The position numbers and the translations under genes are program-made. This document shows, piece after piece, positions 1 through 6,258 of a DNA stretch of 10,136 bases. This stretch comes from Pseudomonadota bacterium (GTDB taxonomy: Bacteria > Pseudomonadota > Gammaproteobacteria > Steroidobacterales > Steroidobacteraceae), in contig JAJYTX010000068.1 of assembly GCA_021792815.1 (NCBI GenBank), positions 1-10,136 on the forward strand, given 5' to 3'. Below the pieces are notes generated by a model, which saw only the letters and a list, made by a program, of their open reading frames with translations, was not told the DNA's origin and searched no databases. The stretch's first letter is position 1. Every line of letters starts with the position of its first letter.

Positions 1-408
1 GACAGTCGCTGGCACAAGCGCCGCATGGGCCTCGGCCGCGCCCTCACCCGCCACGGCGAGGACATCGAATCGCTTGGATGAGCCCGGCCGGCCGATCCAT
101 GCGGCATGAAACGGCGTGTCCTGCGCCAGTTTGGCACAGAGACTCACGAGCATCTCCTGCTCCCGCCGGCTTTGAATCAACACATCGCCGCAATGCAGCA
201 GCGCCCGGTACAACGCCTGCAGATCGAGCAGCTGTTGCCGTTGCGCGAGCAGGTCGACGGTTCTCTGCCCCAGGCTGTCCAACAGTTGGCTCACCGTGTC
301 GGCCCGGCGACCATTGGCATCGCGCTCCCGGGCGGGCGGCGCCTGCAGGATACTGCCACCGGTCTCGAGGCCGTGAATCTCACGCGCCGTCTGGCTGTCG
401 GATTCCAT
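1..408 (-). CDS. GAF-domain signalling protein, N-terminal part (runs off the left edge)
   Basis: An open frame covers the whole stretch from an ATG at 408 to the window edge, giving 136 residues with no stop. Residues 1-40 look unstructured. Residues 40-68 form a Leu/Gln-rich helix, possibly a coiled-coil linker. From about residue 65 the pattern ALYRALLHCGDVL, then EMLVSLCAKL, then PFHAAWIGRP is typical of the first helix and strand of GAF domains in bacterial sensor proteins, including c-di-GMP enzymes. The output domain (GGDEF, EAL, kinase or other) lies outside the window, so the activity cannot be named. A GTG at 420 would add four residues. An in-frame stop at 424-426 limits any further extension, and neither start has a strong ribosome binding site. 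The coding frame is secure and the GAF assignment fairly secure. Confidence 0.72.
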   Translation of the reverse strand, partial: MESDSQTAREIHGLETGGSILQAPPARERDANGRRADTVSQLLDSLGQRTVDLLAQRQQLLDLQALYRALLHCGDVLIQSRREQEMLVSLCAKLAQDTPFHAAWIGRPGSSKRFDVLAVAGEGAAEAHAALVPATV

Positions 409-1095
409 GGTGCGGCGCACGAGTCACTGTCCGGGAAACACCGGCGGTGCGCCCGGCACGCCCGCGATGCGGCCGCGGCTGTCATCCGGCAATGCACGGG
501 AACGCCCCGCCACGCCCTGACGGCAGCGGTCTTCGGCACGGGTATGCGCGCCGCGTTGAATACTCTCGAACCGGTAGCGACACCGCGTGGCGGGTGCCGC
601 ACTCACTGCGATCATCGTCGCCCTGCATCGCAACGATCGTGCCGGATCTGTCATGGTGGCATCTTCATTGCGCGTCTCAGCCAAGGCAGTGTGGCGCCGG
701 TCCCCCCGTCTTGCGTAACGGATACTACCCCGGCCGATGGCGGGACGTTGCCCGTAAAATTTGACGCAATTGGCAGTTGTGTAACGGCGGGCGCGGCCAG
801 CGGCTCATGGGCTGCGGTGGATCGATGGCGCTGCGCGATTATCGTCCGGCCGGCGGCCTGTCCCCGGACGAGGCGGCACCGTCCGGGCCTCGTGCCGCGC
901 GTTGCACCGGGGCGGCTGCCCGGGCCGGGTCCGCGCAAGCGTCCTCGCACCGCGGTACCGGCCGCTCCCGCGGGATATGAGTGCTTTCGCACCGCGCCGC
1001 CCGGGTGGCGAGTGGCGGTTTGTGCGGATATCCCCGGGCAGGGCGATGGGTTAGAAATTCGCGCGACGGAATCGAACGGACGTGCGATCGACAGC
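409..1095. other. Gene-poor stretch, about 690 bases
   Basis: I find no protein I recognise on either strand. The long open frames here have Arg/Pro/Ala-rich translations without motifs, as expected by chance in GC-rich DNA. One AT-richer patch at about 753-785 contains TTGACG (761-766), which resembles a sigma-70 -35 box, but no convincing -10 element follows at normal spacing. The stretch presumably holds the promoters of the GAF gene on (-) and of the lipoprotein gene on (+). I cannot place either promoter confidently. Confidence 0.5.
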
Positions 1096-1108
1096 AGGAG
1101 TCTGAGTC

Positions 1109-1663
1109 ATGACGCGCGTAGCGGAGATCCTCCGGGCGCATGCGCGGGTCGGTGTCATGGTGATGCTCTTGACCTCAACCGCGTGCGTCAGCGAGCCCAG
1201 CCGCCCGGCAGCGCCTCCGGTGCAGCCTGAGACCCGGGTTTTCGTCTATCCGCTGCGCCGTCAGCCCGCCGAGCGCCAGGACCGCGACCGCTACGAGTGC
1301 CACAACTGGGCCGTGCAGCAGACCGGCTTTGATCCCAGCGCCGCCGATCTGCCGCCGCACCTGCGCGTGGCGGTCTCCACCGGTCCGGTCCCGGGCGCGG
1401 GCGTTGCCACCGGCGCGGTGGCCGGCGCCGTGGTTGGCGCGGCCCTCTCACGTCCGTGGCAAGCCGGCCGGGGCGCCCTCCTCGGCGCAATCGCCGGCGC
1501 GGTCGTTGGCGGCATCGCCGAATCCGCCGCGACGCAACAGGCGCGGGAGCAGGCCGAAACACGTGCCGAGGACGCCTGGACTGCCGTTCTCGAGGAGCAG
1601 GCGCGCGAGTACGTTCGCGCGCTCACCGCCTGCCTGGTCGGCAGGGGATACGAAGTGCGCTGA
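1109..1663 (+). CDS. Glycine-zipper outer-membrane lipoprotein (184 aa)
   Basis: The ATG at 1109 follows an AGGAG at 1096-1100 with 8-base spacing. The N-terminus is a lipoprotein signal: a hydrophobic stretch (about residues 14-22), then LTSTAC with the lipidated cysteine at 26. Residues 44-77 form a module with FVYP, then YECHNWAVQQTGFDP (Cys64). Residues 95-137 are a Gly/Ala-rich double glycine zipper (repeated GAVAGAVVGA and GAIAGAVVGG), as in small lipoproteins that insert into or pack against membranes. Residues 140-165 are a charged helix. The end, EYVRALTACLVGRGYEVR (Cys175), matches the end of the next gene's product. The function is unknown; a structural role in the envelope is inferred. 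Forty-six bases separate it from the next gene, so the two are probably co-transcribed. Confidence 0.85.
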   Translation: MTRVAEILRAHARVGVMVMLLTSTACVSEPSRPAAPPVQPETRVFVYPLRRQPAERQDRDRYECHNWAVQQTGFDPSAADLPPHLRVAVSTGPVPGAGVATGAVAGAVVGAALSRPWQAGRGALLGAIAGAVVGGIAESAATQQAREQAETRAEDAWTAVLEEQAREYVRALTACLVGRGYEVR

Positions 1664-1709
1664 TTCGGACGGCTGGTGTGCACCCGAGACATCTGACACC
1701 GGTGACGAC

Positions 1710-2405
1710 ATGAAGCACAGACATCTGCTGCGCGACTGGACGGCGCTCGCCGCCCTGGCGTTGCTCTCGAGCGCCGCCTGCGGCACGGCACTGGGCCAGC
1801 ATGCGGCCGGCGGCCGGATCCGCGGCGTTCCCCACCAGCACTTCGACCGGCGCTTTTCCAACAACCGTTACTATTACAATCGCGGCTATACGATTCACCG
1901 TCCGCCTCGCGGCTCGCTCGGCGCGCTGTACGGGCCGCACGGCGGACGGTACTGGTATCAGGCCGGCAACTGGTACCGGTGGCATCGCGGCGCGTGGGTA
2001 GTCTGGGCGGCTCCCATCGGCGTATTCGTGCCGTGGCTGCCGCCGTACTTCACGACGATATGGTGGTACGGAGCTCCCTACTACTATGCCAACGATACGT
2101 ACTACATCTGGGACGACACCCGGGATGCCTACCAGGTCGTGACTCCACCCGCCGGAATCGAGCAGCGCGCCACCACCCGGGCGCCGCCCAGCGAGCGCCT
2201 GTTCGTCTACCCCGGCAATGGTCAGTCGGCGGCACAGCAGTCGCAGGACGAGTTCGACTGTCATCGCTGGGCGCTCGCGCAGAGCGGCTTCGATCCGACG
2301 CTGCCTGGCGGCGGCGTCCCGGCCGCGCAGGTGGCGCAGAAGCGCAGCGATTACCTGCGCGCCGATGCCGCCTGTCTCAAGGGACGGGGCTACACGGTGC
2401 GCTGA
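1710..2405 (+). CDS. Secreted DUF6515-like protein with C-terminal cysteine module (231 aa)
   Basis: The start is set by the signal peptide: KHRHLLRD, then a hydrophobic core at residues 11-23, then a likely signal peptidase I site near ALG|Q (28-30). SAAC at 21-24 is a poor alternative lipobox. Upstream frame extension gives only motif-free sequence. Residues 45-150 are very rich in Tyr, Trp and Pro, with PPRG, YWYQAGNWYRW, PWLPPYF, WWYGAPYYYANDTYYIW and YQVVTPPAGI. This is the layout I associate with DUF6515 family proteins. Residues 164-231 repeat the module of the upstream lipoprotein: FVYPGNGQS, FDCHRWALAQSGFDP (Cys184), then YLRADAACLKGRGYTVR (Cys222), here without a glycine zipper between. 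The two cysteines could pair in the periplasm. Biochemical function is unknown. The coding call is firm and the family name likely. Confidence 0.85.
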   Translation: MKHRHLLRDWTALAALALLSSAACGTALGQHAAGGRIRGVPHQHFDRRFSNNRYYYNRGYTIHRPPRGSLGALYGPHGGRYWYQAGNWYRWHRGAWVVWAAPIGVFVPWLPPYFTTIWWYGAPYYYANDTYYIWDDTRDAYQVVTPPAGIEQRATTRAPPSERLFVYPGNGQSAAQQSQDEFDCHRWALAQSGFDPTLPGGGVPAAQVAQKRSDYLRADAACLKGRGYTVR

Positions 2406-2598
2406 GGGCAGCACCCGCGTGACTACCCGATCCTCGGCGCCGCGAAAACGATGTACGACTGCTGAGGCCGCTGCTTGCGTTACCAGTCCACCCGACGTCC
2501 CTGCACCGATCATCAGAGTCCGTCAGGGGGATGACACCACTCGAGGAGGACGCTGCGGGCAATGGCCTTCGGCGCAGCTGCCGCGCCCGGTGGCAGCG

Positions 2599-2820
2599 AT
2601 GCCATTGCTTGCCCGACTGTGCATCGCCGCAGTGCTGATACTTGCGGTGGCGGGTTGCCGCGGCCGGCTGCCGCGGCCGGGCAAGCCCATCGCTCCGCCC
2701 GCGCAAACCCGGCTCGGCCGGCCCGCTCCGCCCGTCAACAGCGAGTTCTCACGGGATTACCTGCAACAGGGACCGGTCACTTGGCAGGTGCAGATCGGCC
2801 GCACAGCCGCTCAGTCCTGA
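2599..2820 (+). CDS. Small putative lipoprotein (73 aa)
   Basis: The frame opens with a short, clear lipoprotein signal: MPLLARLCIAAVLILAVAGC, a lipobox with Cys20. A Pro/Arg-rich tail follows (RLPRPGKPIAPP) and then a short polar C-terminus. I do not recognise a family. It is not convincingly LptM-like. The start is uncertain: a GTG at 2590 is in frame, and neither start has a good ribosome binding site. A strong GAGGAGG-like sequence at 2543-2549 is too far away and serves no in-frame start. The last 10 bases overlap the end of the convergent DUF59 gene. It lies 193 bases downstream of the DUF6515-like gene on the same strand, so it may belong to the same transcript or have its own promoter. 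Confidence 0.6.
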   Translation: MPLLARLCIAAVLILAVAGCRGRLPRPGKPIAPPAQTRLGRPAPPVNSEFSRDYLQQGPVTWQVQIGRTAAQS

Positions 2821-3128
2821 ATGCCGAAGTGCGCCTTGGCGATCGGCGTCATCCTCTGCGGTGACCACGCCGGCAGCCACACGAGCTCGATCTTCGCCTC
2901 CGTGGCCCCGGGAAGGCTCATGCAGCGCTCATGGACGCCTGACACGATGTAATCCTGGGCCGGACACCCCGGCGTCGTCATGGTCATGCGGATCGTGATG
3001 ACGCCGGCCTCCACCTCGACCTGATAGATCAGGCCCAGATCGACGATGTTGTAGCCCAGCTCCGGATCGAGCACCGCGCGCAGAGCCTGCAGCACGGCCT
3101 CGCGGTCCAACGCCTGCGCGGCCGCCAT
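2811..3128 (-). CDS. DUF59/MIP18-type metal-sulfur cluster assembly factor (105 aa)
   Basis: The 105-residue product is a complete single DUF59 (MIP18/PaaD/SufT-type) domain. Visible landmarks are DPELGYNIVDLGLIY (21-35), IRMTMTTPGCP (47-56) with the family's conserved cysteine at 55, and the C-terminal ELVWLPAWSPQRM (81-93). Members of this family act in cytosolic Fe-S cluster assembly or transfer; the substrate here is unknown. Its ATG (3128-3126) overlaps the stop of the upstream DUF2249 gene by one base (TGATG), so translation is probably coupled. It has only a weak ribosome binding site of its own. Its 3' end overlaps a convergent lipoprotein gene by 10 bases. Confidence 0.9.
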   Translation of the reverse strand: MAAAQALDREAVLQALRAVLDPELGYNIVDLGLIYQVEVEAGVITIRMTMTTPGCPAQDYIVSGVHERCMSLPGATEAKIELVWLPAWSPQRMTPIAKAHFGIQD

Positions 3129-3622
3129 CAGCCGGCCCGCCGGATCAGAAGCCTCACCCCATCGTCGCGCTTCTCGGTACGGCTCACCGCGCCGCGCGCC
3201 TGCAGCTCCGGATACAGAAACACCGGGTCGCGCTCGTTGAGCGCCTCGAGCACTTCTCCGGGGGCGAGGTGCTCGAGCGCATCCAGAATGCGCATCATCG
3301 GCTCGGGCGGCTGCAGGCCGCGGTTGTCGAGAAATCGGCTCGGCCGCGGCCAGTCCCCGGCGGCGGGCGGCGCGGGCACGGCGGCCGCCGGCTGCCCCTG
3401 CGGTGAAAACAGCACCTCCCAGTCGGCTTCGCCGTGGCGTACCGCCTGGTGATCGAAGCCCTTGCGGCCCAGCAGCGCGTACAGCGGCAGCGGCTCGAAG
3501 GGCGCGAGCAGCCGCAGCGCCTGGCCCGGTGCAAGCGCGCCGACGGCGTTCAGGATCCGCGGCAGAGGTTCCCCGCCCCTGCGCAGCTCTTCGCGGACAT
3601 CGAGCGTCAACGGTTCAGACAT
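3128..3622 (-). CDS. Tandem DUF2249-domain protein (164 aa)
   Basis: The start at 3622 is preceded on the minus strand by AGGAG with about 7-base spacing; the 30 residues that could be added upstream show no homology. Two DUF2249 domains are visible. Domain one, about residues 5-75, has LDVREELRRGGEPLPRIL, then LAPGQALRLLAPFEPLPLY and a final DWEVLF. Domain two, about 97-163, has LDNRGLQPPEPMMRIL, HLAPGEVLEALNERDPVFLYPEL and GVRLLIRR. They are joined by an Ala/Pro linker (78-90). DUF2249 proteins are small TusA-like-fold proteins often found near denitrification and NO-response genes. The biochemical role is not settled. Here the gene is translationally fused (TGATG) to a DUF59 Fe-S assembly gene and sits downstream of an FNR-type box, suggesting anaerobic or NO-responsive Fe-S work. 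Confidence 0.87.
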   Translation of the reverse strand: MSEPLTLDVREELRRGGEPLPRILNAVGALAPGQALRLLAPFEPLPLYALLGRKGFDHQAVRHGEADWEVLFSPQGQPAAAVPAPPAAGDWPRPSRFLDNRGLQPPEPMMRILDALEHLAPGEVLEALNERDPVFLYPELQARGAVSRTEKRDDGVRLLIRRAG

Positions 3623-3761
3623 GGTCGGCTCCTGTGCCTGGTAACCCCTGCGGGTGTGGCCGCATCGCAGCGGCGCGGGCCGACGCCGGGCAGATCCGGC
3701 GCGAAACGCCATTGCCGAGCAGGGCCATGTGCGAAGCGTCGGCGCATCCGTCCGCGTGCGC

Positions 3762-3777
3762 CTTGATGGCGGTCAAG
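3762..3777 (-). promoter_or_regulatory. FNR/Dnr-type operator upstream of the DUF2249-DUF59 genes
   Basis: The sequence CTTGATGGCGGTCAAG has perfectly complementary arms (CTTGA and TCAAG) and fits the FNR/Anr/Dnr consensus TTGAY-N4-RTCAA at all ten half-site positions. It lies 2 bases beyond the stop of the Crp/Fnr regulator gene, about 147 bases (centre to ATG) upstream of the DUF2249 gene. If it acted as a class II site, the -10 hexamer on the minus strand would fall near 3740-3735 (GACGCT, a weak match). Promoter position is therefore uncertain although the operator is good. Confidence 0.62.
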
Positions 3778-3779
3778 CG

Positions 3780-4466
3780 TCAGTGCATGTGATGGCGCAG
3801 CGTCTCGACGTCGATCATCGTCACTTCGTCCCCTGCGACCTCGATCAACCCCTCATCGCACAGTCCTCGAAGCGTCCGCGAGAGCGTTTCCGGCGTCACG
3901 GCCACGTGCGCGGCAATCACCATCTTGCGCGCCGGCAGGGTCACGCTCACCCGCCCCTGGGCATTCGCAGGCACCAGCCCGAGCAGGTAGTGCACGACGC
4001 GGTAACGGCTGTTTTGCAGAGCCAGCGTCTCGATTTCATCCCAGTGGGCCTGAATGCGCCGAGTCATCTGCGCCATCACCGCCAGGCAGGTCGCGAAAGA
4101 CTCCCGCAGAATACCCAGGAATGTCTCGCGGTCGAAGGCGATGAGTTCGGCGGCCTCCACGGCTTCCCCGGACACCGGATACCGGGGTGTGTCCATGAAC
4201 AGGATGCTCTCGGCAAAGGTCTGCCAGGGATGGATGAGTCTCATGATCTTCTCGTCCCCCTCCGGCGAGAGCCGATAGAGCTTCACGCAGCCGCATCGCA
4301 GCAGGAAGAACTGCCCCGCCGCATCCCCGTGGCCGAACAGGTGCTCCCCCGCCGCGAGTCGCCGCGCCACTGCGGTGGCGAGTAGCCGGCCCTGCTGCGC
4401 ATCCGTCAGGGCGCCGAATAAATAATGGCGGCGCAGCTCGCGCGCCAGAGCACTGTCTGCCTGCAT
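3780..4466 (-). CDS. Crp/Fnr-family transcriptional regulator, Dnr-like (228 aa)
   Basis: The start at 4466 follows CAGGAAACAG on the minus strand, a good ribosome binding site. Residues 18-125 are a cyclic-nucleotide-binding-fold sensor domain (GEHLFGHGDAAGQFFLLRCGCVKL, then DEKIMRLIHP and TFAES). Residues 128-160 are the long dimerisation helix (MTRRIQAHWDEIETLALQN). Residues 175-225 are the winged helix. The recognition helix reads TPETLSRTLRGL, with E193, S196 and R197 in the E-x-x-S-R arrangement that FNR uses to read TTGAT. There is no N-terminal cysteine cluster like that of FNR/Anr; cysteines occur only at 58, 60, 127 and 203. This fits the NO-sensing Dnr/Nnr group better than an oxygen-sensing Fe-S FNR. 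Matching boxes sit on both sides of the gene. Subfamily assignment is inferred. Confidence 0.88.
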   Translation of the reverse strand: MQADSALARELRRHYLFGALTDAQQGRLLATAVARRLAAGEHLFGHGDAAGQFFLLRCGCVKLYRLSPEGDEKIMRLIHPWQTFAESILFMDTPRYPVSGEAVEAAELIAFDRETFLGILRESFATCLAVMAQMTRRIQAHWDEIETLALQNSRYRVVHYLLGLVPANAQGRVSVTLPARKMVIAAHVAVTPETLSRTLRGLCDEGLIEVAGDEVTMIDVETLRHHMH

Positions 4467-4679
4467 GCTGTTTCCTGCTTGAGCCCCGCCGGGTCTGCGC
4501 CGCCTCGAGCCTGCCCGCCCCACGCTATCGCAAGGGAGCGCCGGGCGGCAACCCCGCGCAGCGTGTGACTGCCGCGCGCACGCCGGACCGGCCGGCCGGC
4601 GCATGCCGGTTTGCGGGTCAGCGGCAGCGCGGACATGCGTGGGGCAGGCTTCGAGCCGCGCCGACGGCGGACCTCGGAA

Positions 4680-4722
4680 TTGATGCCCGTCAAGGCGCAC
4701 GAACCGCGTCCGACACTAACCT
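4680..4722 (+). promoter_or_regulatory. FNR/Dnr-type class II promoter of the ferredoxin gene
   Basis: TTGATGCCCGTCAA (4680-4693) has the same half-sites, TTGAT and GTCAA, as the box at 3763-3776. A -10-like TAACCT lies at 4717-4722, about 33 bases downstream of the operator centre. That is close to the spacing of class II FNR promoters, where the operator is centred at -41.5. Transcription would start near 4728 and leave a leader of about 33 bases containing the AAGGAG ribosome binding site. The box is also 214 bases from the divergent regulator start, so it could affect that gene too. Confidence 0.62.
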
Positions 4723-4760
4723 CGACGCGCTGAGCCGCTGCAGGCGGCAAGGAGCTCATC

Positions 4761-5084
4761 GTGACCCACGTCGTCACCGAAAACTGCATCAAGTGCAAGT
4801 ACACCGACTGCGTCGAAGTCTGCCCGGTCGACTGTTTCCACGCCGGACCCAACATGCTGGTGATCGATCCGGAGGAGTGCATCGATTGCACGCTGTGCGT
4901 CGAGGAGTGTCCGGCCGAAGCCATATTTCCCGAGGAGGAACTGCCGAAGGGCCAGGAGCATTTCCTCGAGCTCAACAGGCAGCTCGCCGCGAAGTGGCCG
5001 GTGCTCCCCCGGAAGATTCCCGCACCCGACGATGCGGCGCAATGGGATGGCCTGCCCGACAAGCTGCCTCTTCTGCAGCGCTGA
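4761..5084 (+). CDS. fdxA: 7Fe ferredoxin, [3Fe-4S][4Fe-4S] type (107 aa)
   Basis: The start is GTG at 4761, with AAGGAG at 4749-4754 and 6-base spacing. The 107-residue product has the full Azotobacter FdI-type cysteine pattern. C9, C17 and C50 would bind the 3Fe-4S cluster. C21, C40, C43 and C46 would bind the 4Fe-4S cluster. The additional cysteines C12 and C25 are also as in FdI. The sequence [19 protein letters not shown] and the second motif [13 protein letters not shown] are nearly canonical. The C-terminal extension (about residues 60-107, [17 protein letters not shown]) is the usual one for this family. It is a soluble low-potential electron carrier; the partner is unknown. The FNR-type promoter upstream suggests induction at low oxygen or by NO under the divergently encoded regulator. 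Confidence 0.95.
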   Translation: MTHVVTENCIKCKYTDCVEVCPVDCFHAGPNMLVIDPEECIDCTLCVEECPAEAIFPEEELPKGQEHFLELNRQLAAKWPVLPRKIPAPDDAAQWDGLPDKLPLLQR

Positions 5085-5320
5085 CGCCCAGCCTGCGCGA
5101 TGAGCCCGTGCAGATGCGCGGCAATGCTCGCTGCCATGCCGGCTCGCGGCCGGTTCGTGCCGCCTCCGGCACGGCGCGAGCGCCGATCGGCCGTGCGCGC
5201 CTGGCGCGGCGCCGGCCGCAGCGGCGGGCACGGAATCCCAAACGTCGCGGCACACACGGTCCGCGCCCGCATGCGGTTCAGACCGGAAAGCCCAGCGCTC
5301 ATGACGAGCTCCTCTGAGGA

Positions 5321-5686
5321 TCAATCGAGCAGAACATCCCGCAACACGACCGCCTGGTTATGCTGCTCGTCACGCGCCGCATACACGAGCGTGAGCCGCC
5401 GCTCGCGGGCCATCTCCCGGAGCTCATCGAGAAGCCCCGTCCGGTCTCCGAGCTCGGCACGATAGCGCTGCCGGAAGGCCTGCCATCGGGCCGGATCGTG
5501 TCCGAACCACGCCCGGAGGGCCGTGCTCGGCGCGATGTCCTTCAGCCAGCGGTCGATCGCCGCATCACGCTTGCTCACCCCGCGGGGCCAGATACGGTCC
5601 ACCAGAATCCGGGCACCGTCACCACGGGTCGGCGGCAGGTAGATGCGCTTGATCCGCACGTCGAGCCTCTTTCGGGAACCTGTCAT
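5321..5686 (-). CDS. DUF488 (YeaO-type) family protein (121 aa)
   Basis: The start at 5686 follows TTTGGAGCG on the minus strand (GGAG, about 7-base spacing). The frame stays open upstream to 5833, but that part shows no homology. Length and motifs match the YeaO branch of DUF488: IKRIYLPPTRGDGARILVD then RIWPRG (12-36), WLKDIAPSTALRAWFGHDP (47-65), RWQAFRQRY (67-75), and the C-terminal TLVYAARDEQHNQAVVL (99-115). The biochemical function of the family is not established. The gene ends 236 bases from the convergent ferredoxin gene and appears to stand alone. It has no obvious functional link to its neighbours. Confidence 0.88.
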   Translation of the reverse strand: MTGSRKRLDVRIKRIYLPPTRGDGARILVDRIWPRGVSKRDAAIDRWLKDIAPSTALRAWFGHDPARWQAFRQRYRAELGDRTGLLDELREMARERRLTLVYAARDEQHNQAVVLRDVLLD

Positions 5687-6258
5687 GACACGCTCCAAAA
5701 GGAACACACAGCCGGAGGGCGGCAGTCCCGCACTCCGCGCCGTCAGCCGCTCACATGATGAACCGGATCCAGCACCCCGGCCGCGCCGTCCGGAGCGTCC
5801 CGGAACCGCGGCGCAGACCCTGCCAGGGGCCACCCCGTCGCGACCGCGGTTGATGCGACAGCGCGTCCGGTCACGGTACCGGGCCGTCCTCGGCCGATCC
5901 GAATGAGTACGTATTGCGCGACCTCCTCATCGGCGAACGATACTATCGTACTACGAGATGAATGCAGTCATGGCAGCTTCCGGACCGGGTATCGGGCCGG
6001 GGCCGGGAGATCTCCAATGACAGTCAGGACCAGGGCTTCCGTGCCGAACGTGCCACACCCCGTCAATGACCTCCTCGAGCGCACGCCGCGCAGCGTTGCG
6101 CTGCGGGACAGCGGGGCGCTGCGCTGCCGGGGGCGTCTGCGCGCCCGCCCGACCCATCCCCGTCCGCCAGCCCGATCACGCCTGCGGGACGCCCATGGCG
6201 TGCGTTTCCTCATCACCCCCCGCGGGGGCGCGTCTCAGCCGGCTTGCGGAGCAATGCA
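5687..6258. other. Gene-poor stretch between the DUF488 gene and the narG remnant
   Basis: About 570 bases without a recognisable protein on either strand. I looked for narK, narX/L or molybdenum-cofactor gene remains in front of narG and saw none. Two perfect palindromes are present: ACGATACTATCGT (5937-5949) in an AT-richer patch, and CCCCCGCGGGGG (6217-6228), 30 bases before the narG start. There is no FNR-type TTGAT-N4-ATCAA box here, although intact nar operons normally have one. Confidence 0.5.
5937..5949. promoter_or_regulatory. Perfect 13-base palindrome, possible operator
   Basis: ACGATA-C-TATCGT is a perfect inverted repeat with a one-base centre, lying in an unusually AT-rich patch (about 5906-5960) of an otherwise GC-rich region. 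It is about 250 bases upstream of the DUF488 start (-) and about 310 bases upstream of the narG remnant (+). It does not match the FNR box or the NarL heptamer. The binding protein, if any, is unknown. Confidence 0.25.

Noticed and set aside
424..684. 86-codon minus-strand frame (or 76 codons from an ATG at 654) ending just before the GAF-protein start
   Set aside because: Arg/Ala-rich, no recognisable motif, no ribosome binding site; most likely chance in GC-rich DNA.
761..789. Sigma-70 promoter from TTGACG at 761
   Set aside because: No acceptable -10 hexamer at 15-19 base spacing.
1623..2513. 296-codon minus-strand frame opposite the DUF6515-like gene
   Set aside because: The plus strand has a signal peptide and a conserved module shared with its neighbour; the minus frame has no family features.
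3654..4385. 243-codon plus-strand frame opposite the Crp/Fnr regulator
   Set aside because: Antisense shadow; the minus strand carries the complete regulator domain pattern.
5156..5173. Hairpin CGTGCCG-CCTC-CGGCACG downstream of the ferredoxin gene as a terminator
   Set aside because: A perfect 7-base stem but no T-tract, 72 bases beyond the stop; such stems are common at this GC content.
4406..5302. Minus-strand open frame starting 18 bases after the DUF488 stop, with an AGGAG ribosome-binding-like sequence before its ATG
   Set aside because: It runs antisense through the whole ferredoxin gene, its promoter and into the regulator gene, and its translation is motif-free. The ribosome binding site looks good but is probably chance.
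6217..6228. CCCCCGCGGGGG palindrome before the narG start
   Set aside because: Low-complexity GC palindrome with no T-tract and no known operator match; not enough to call a site.
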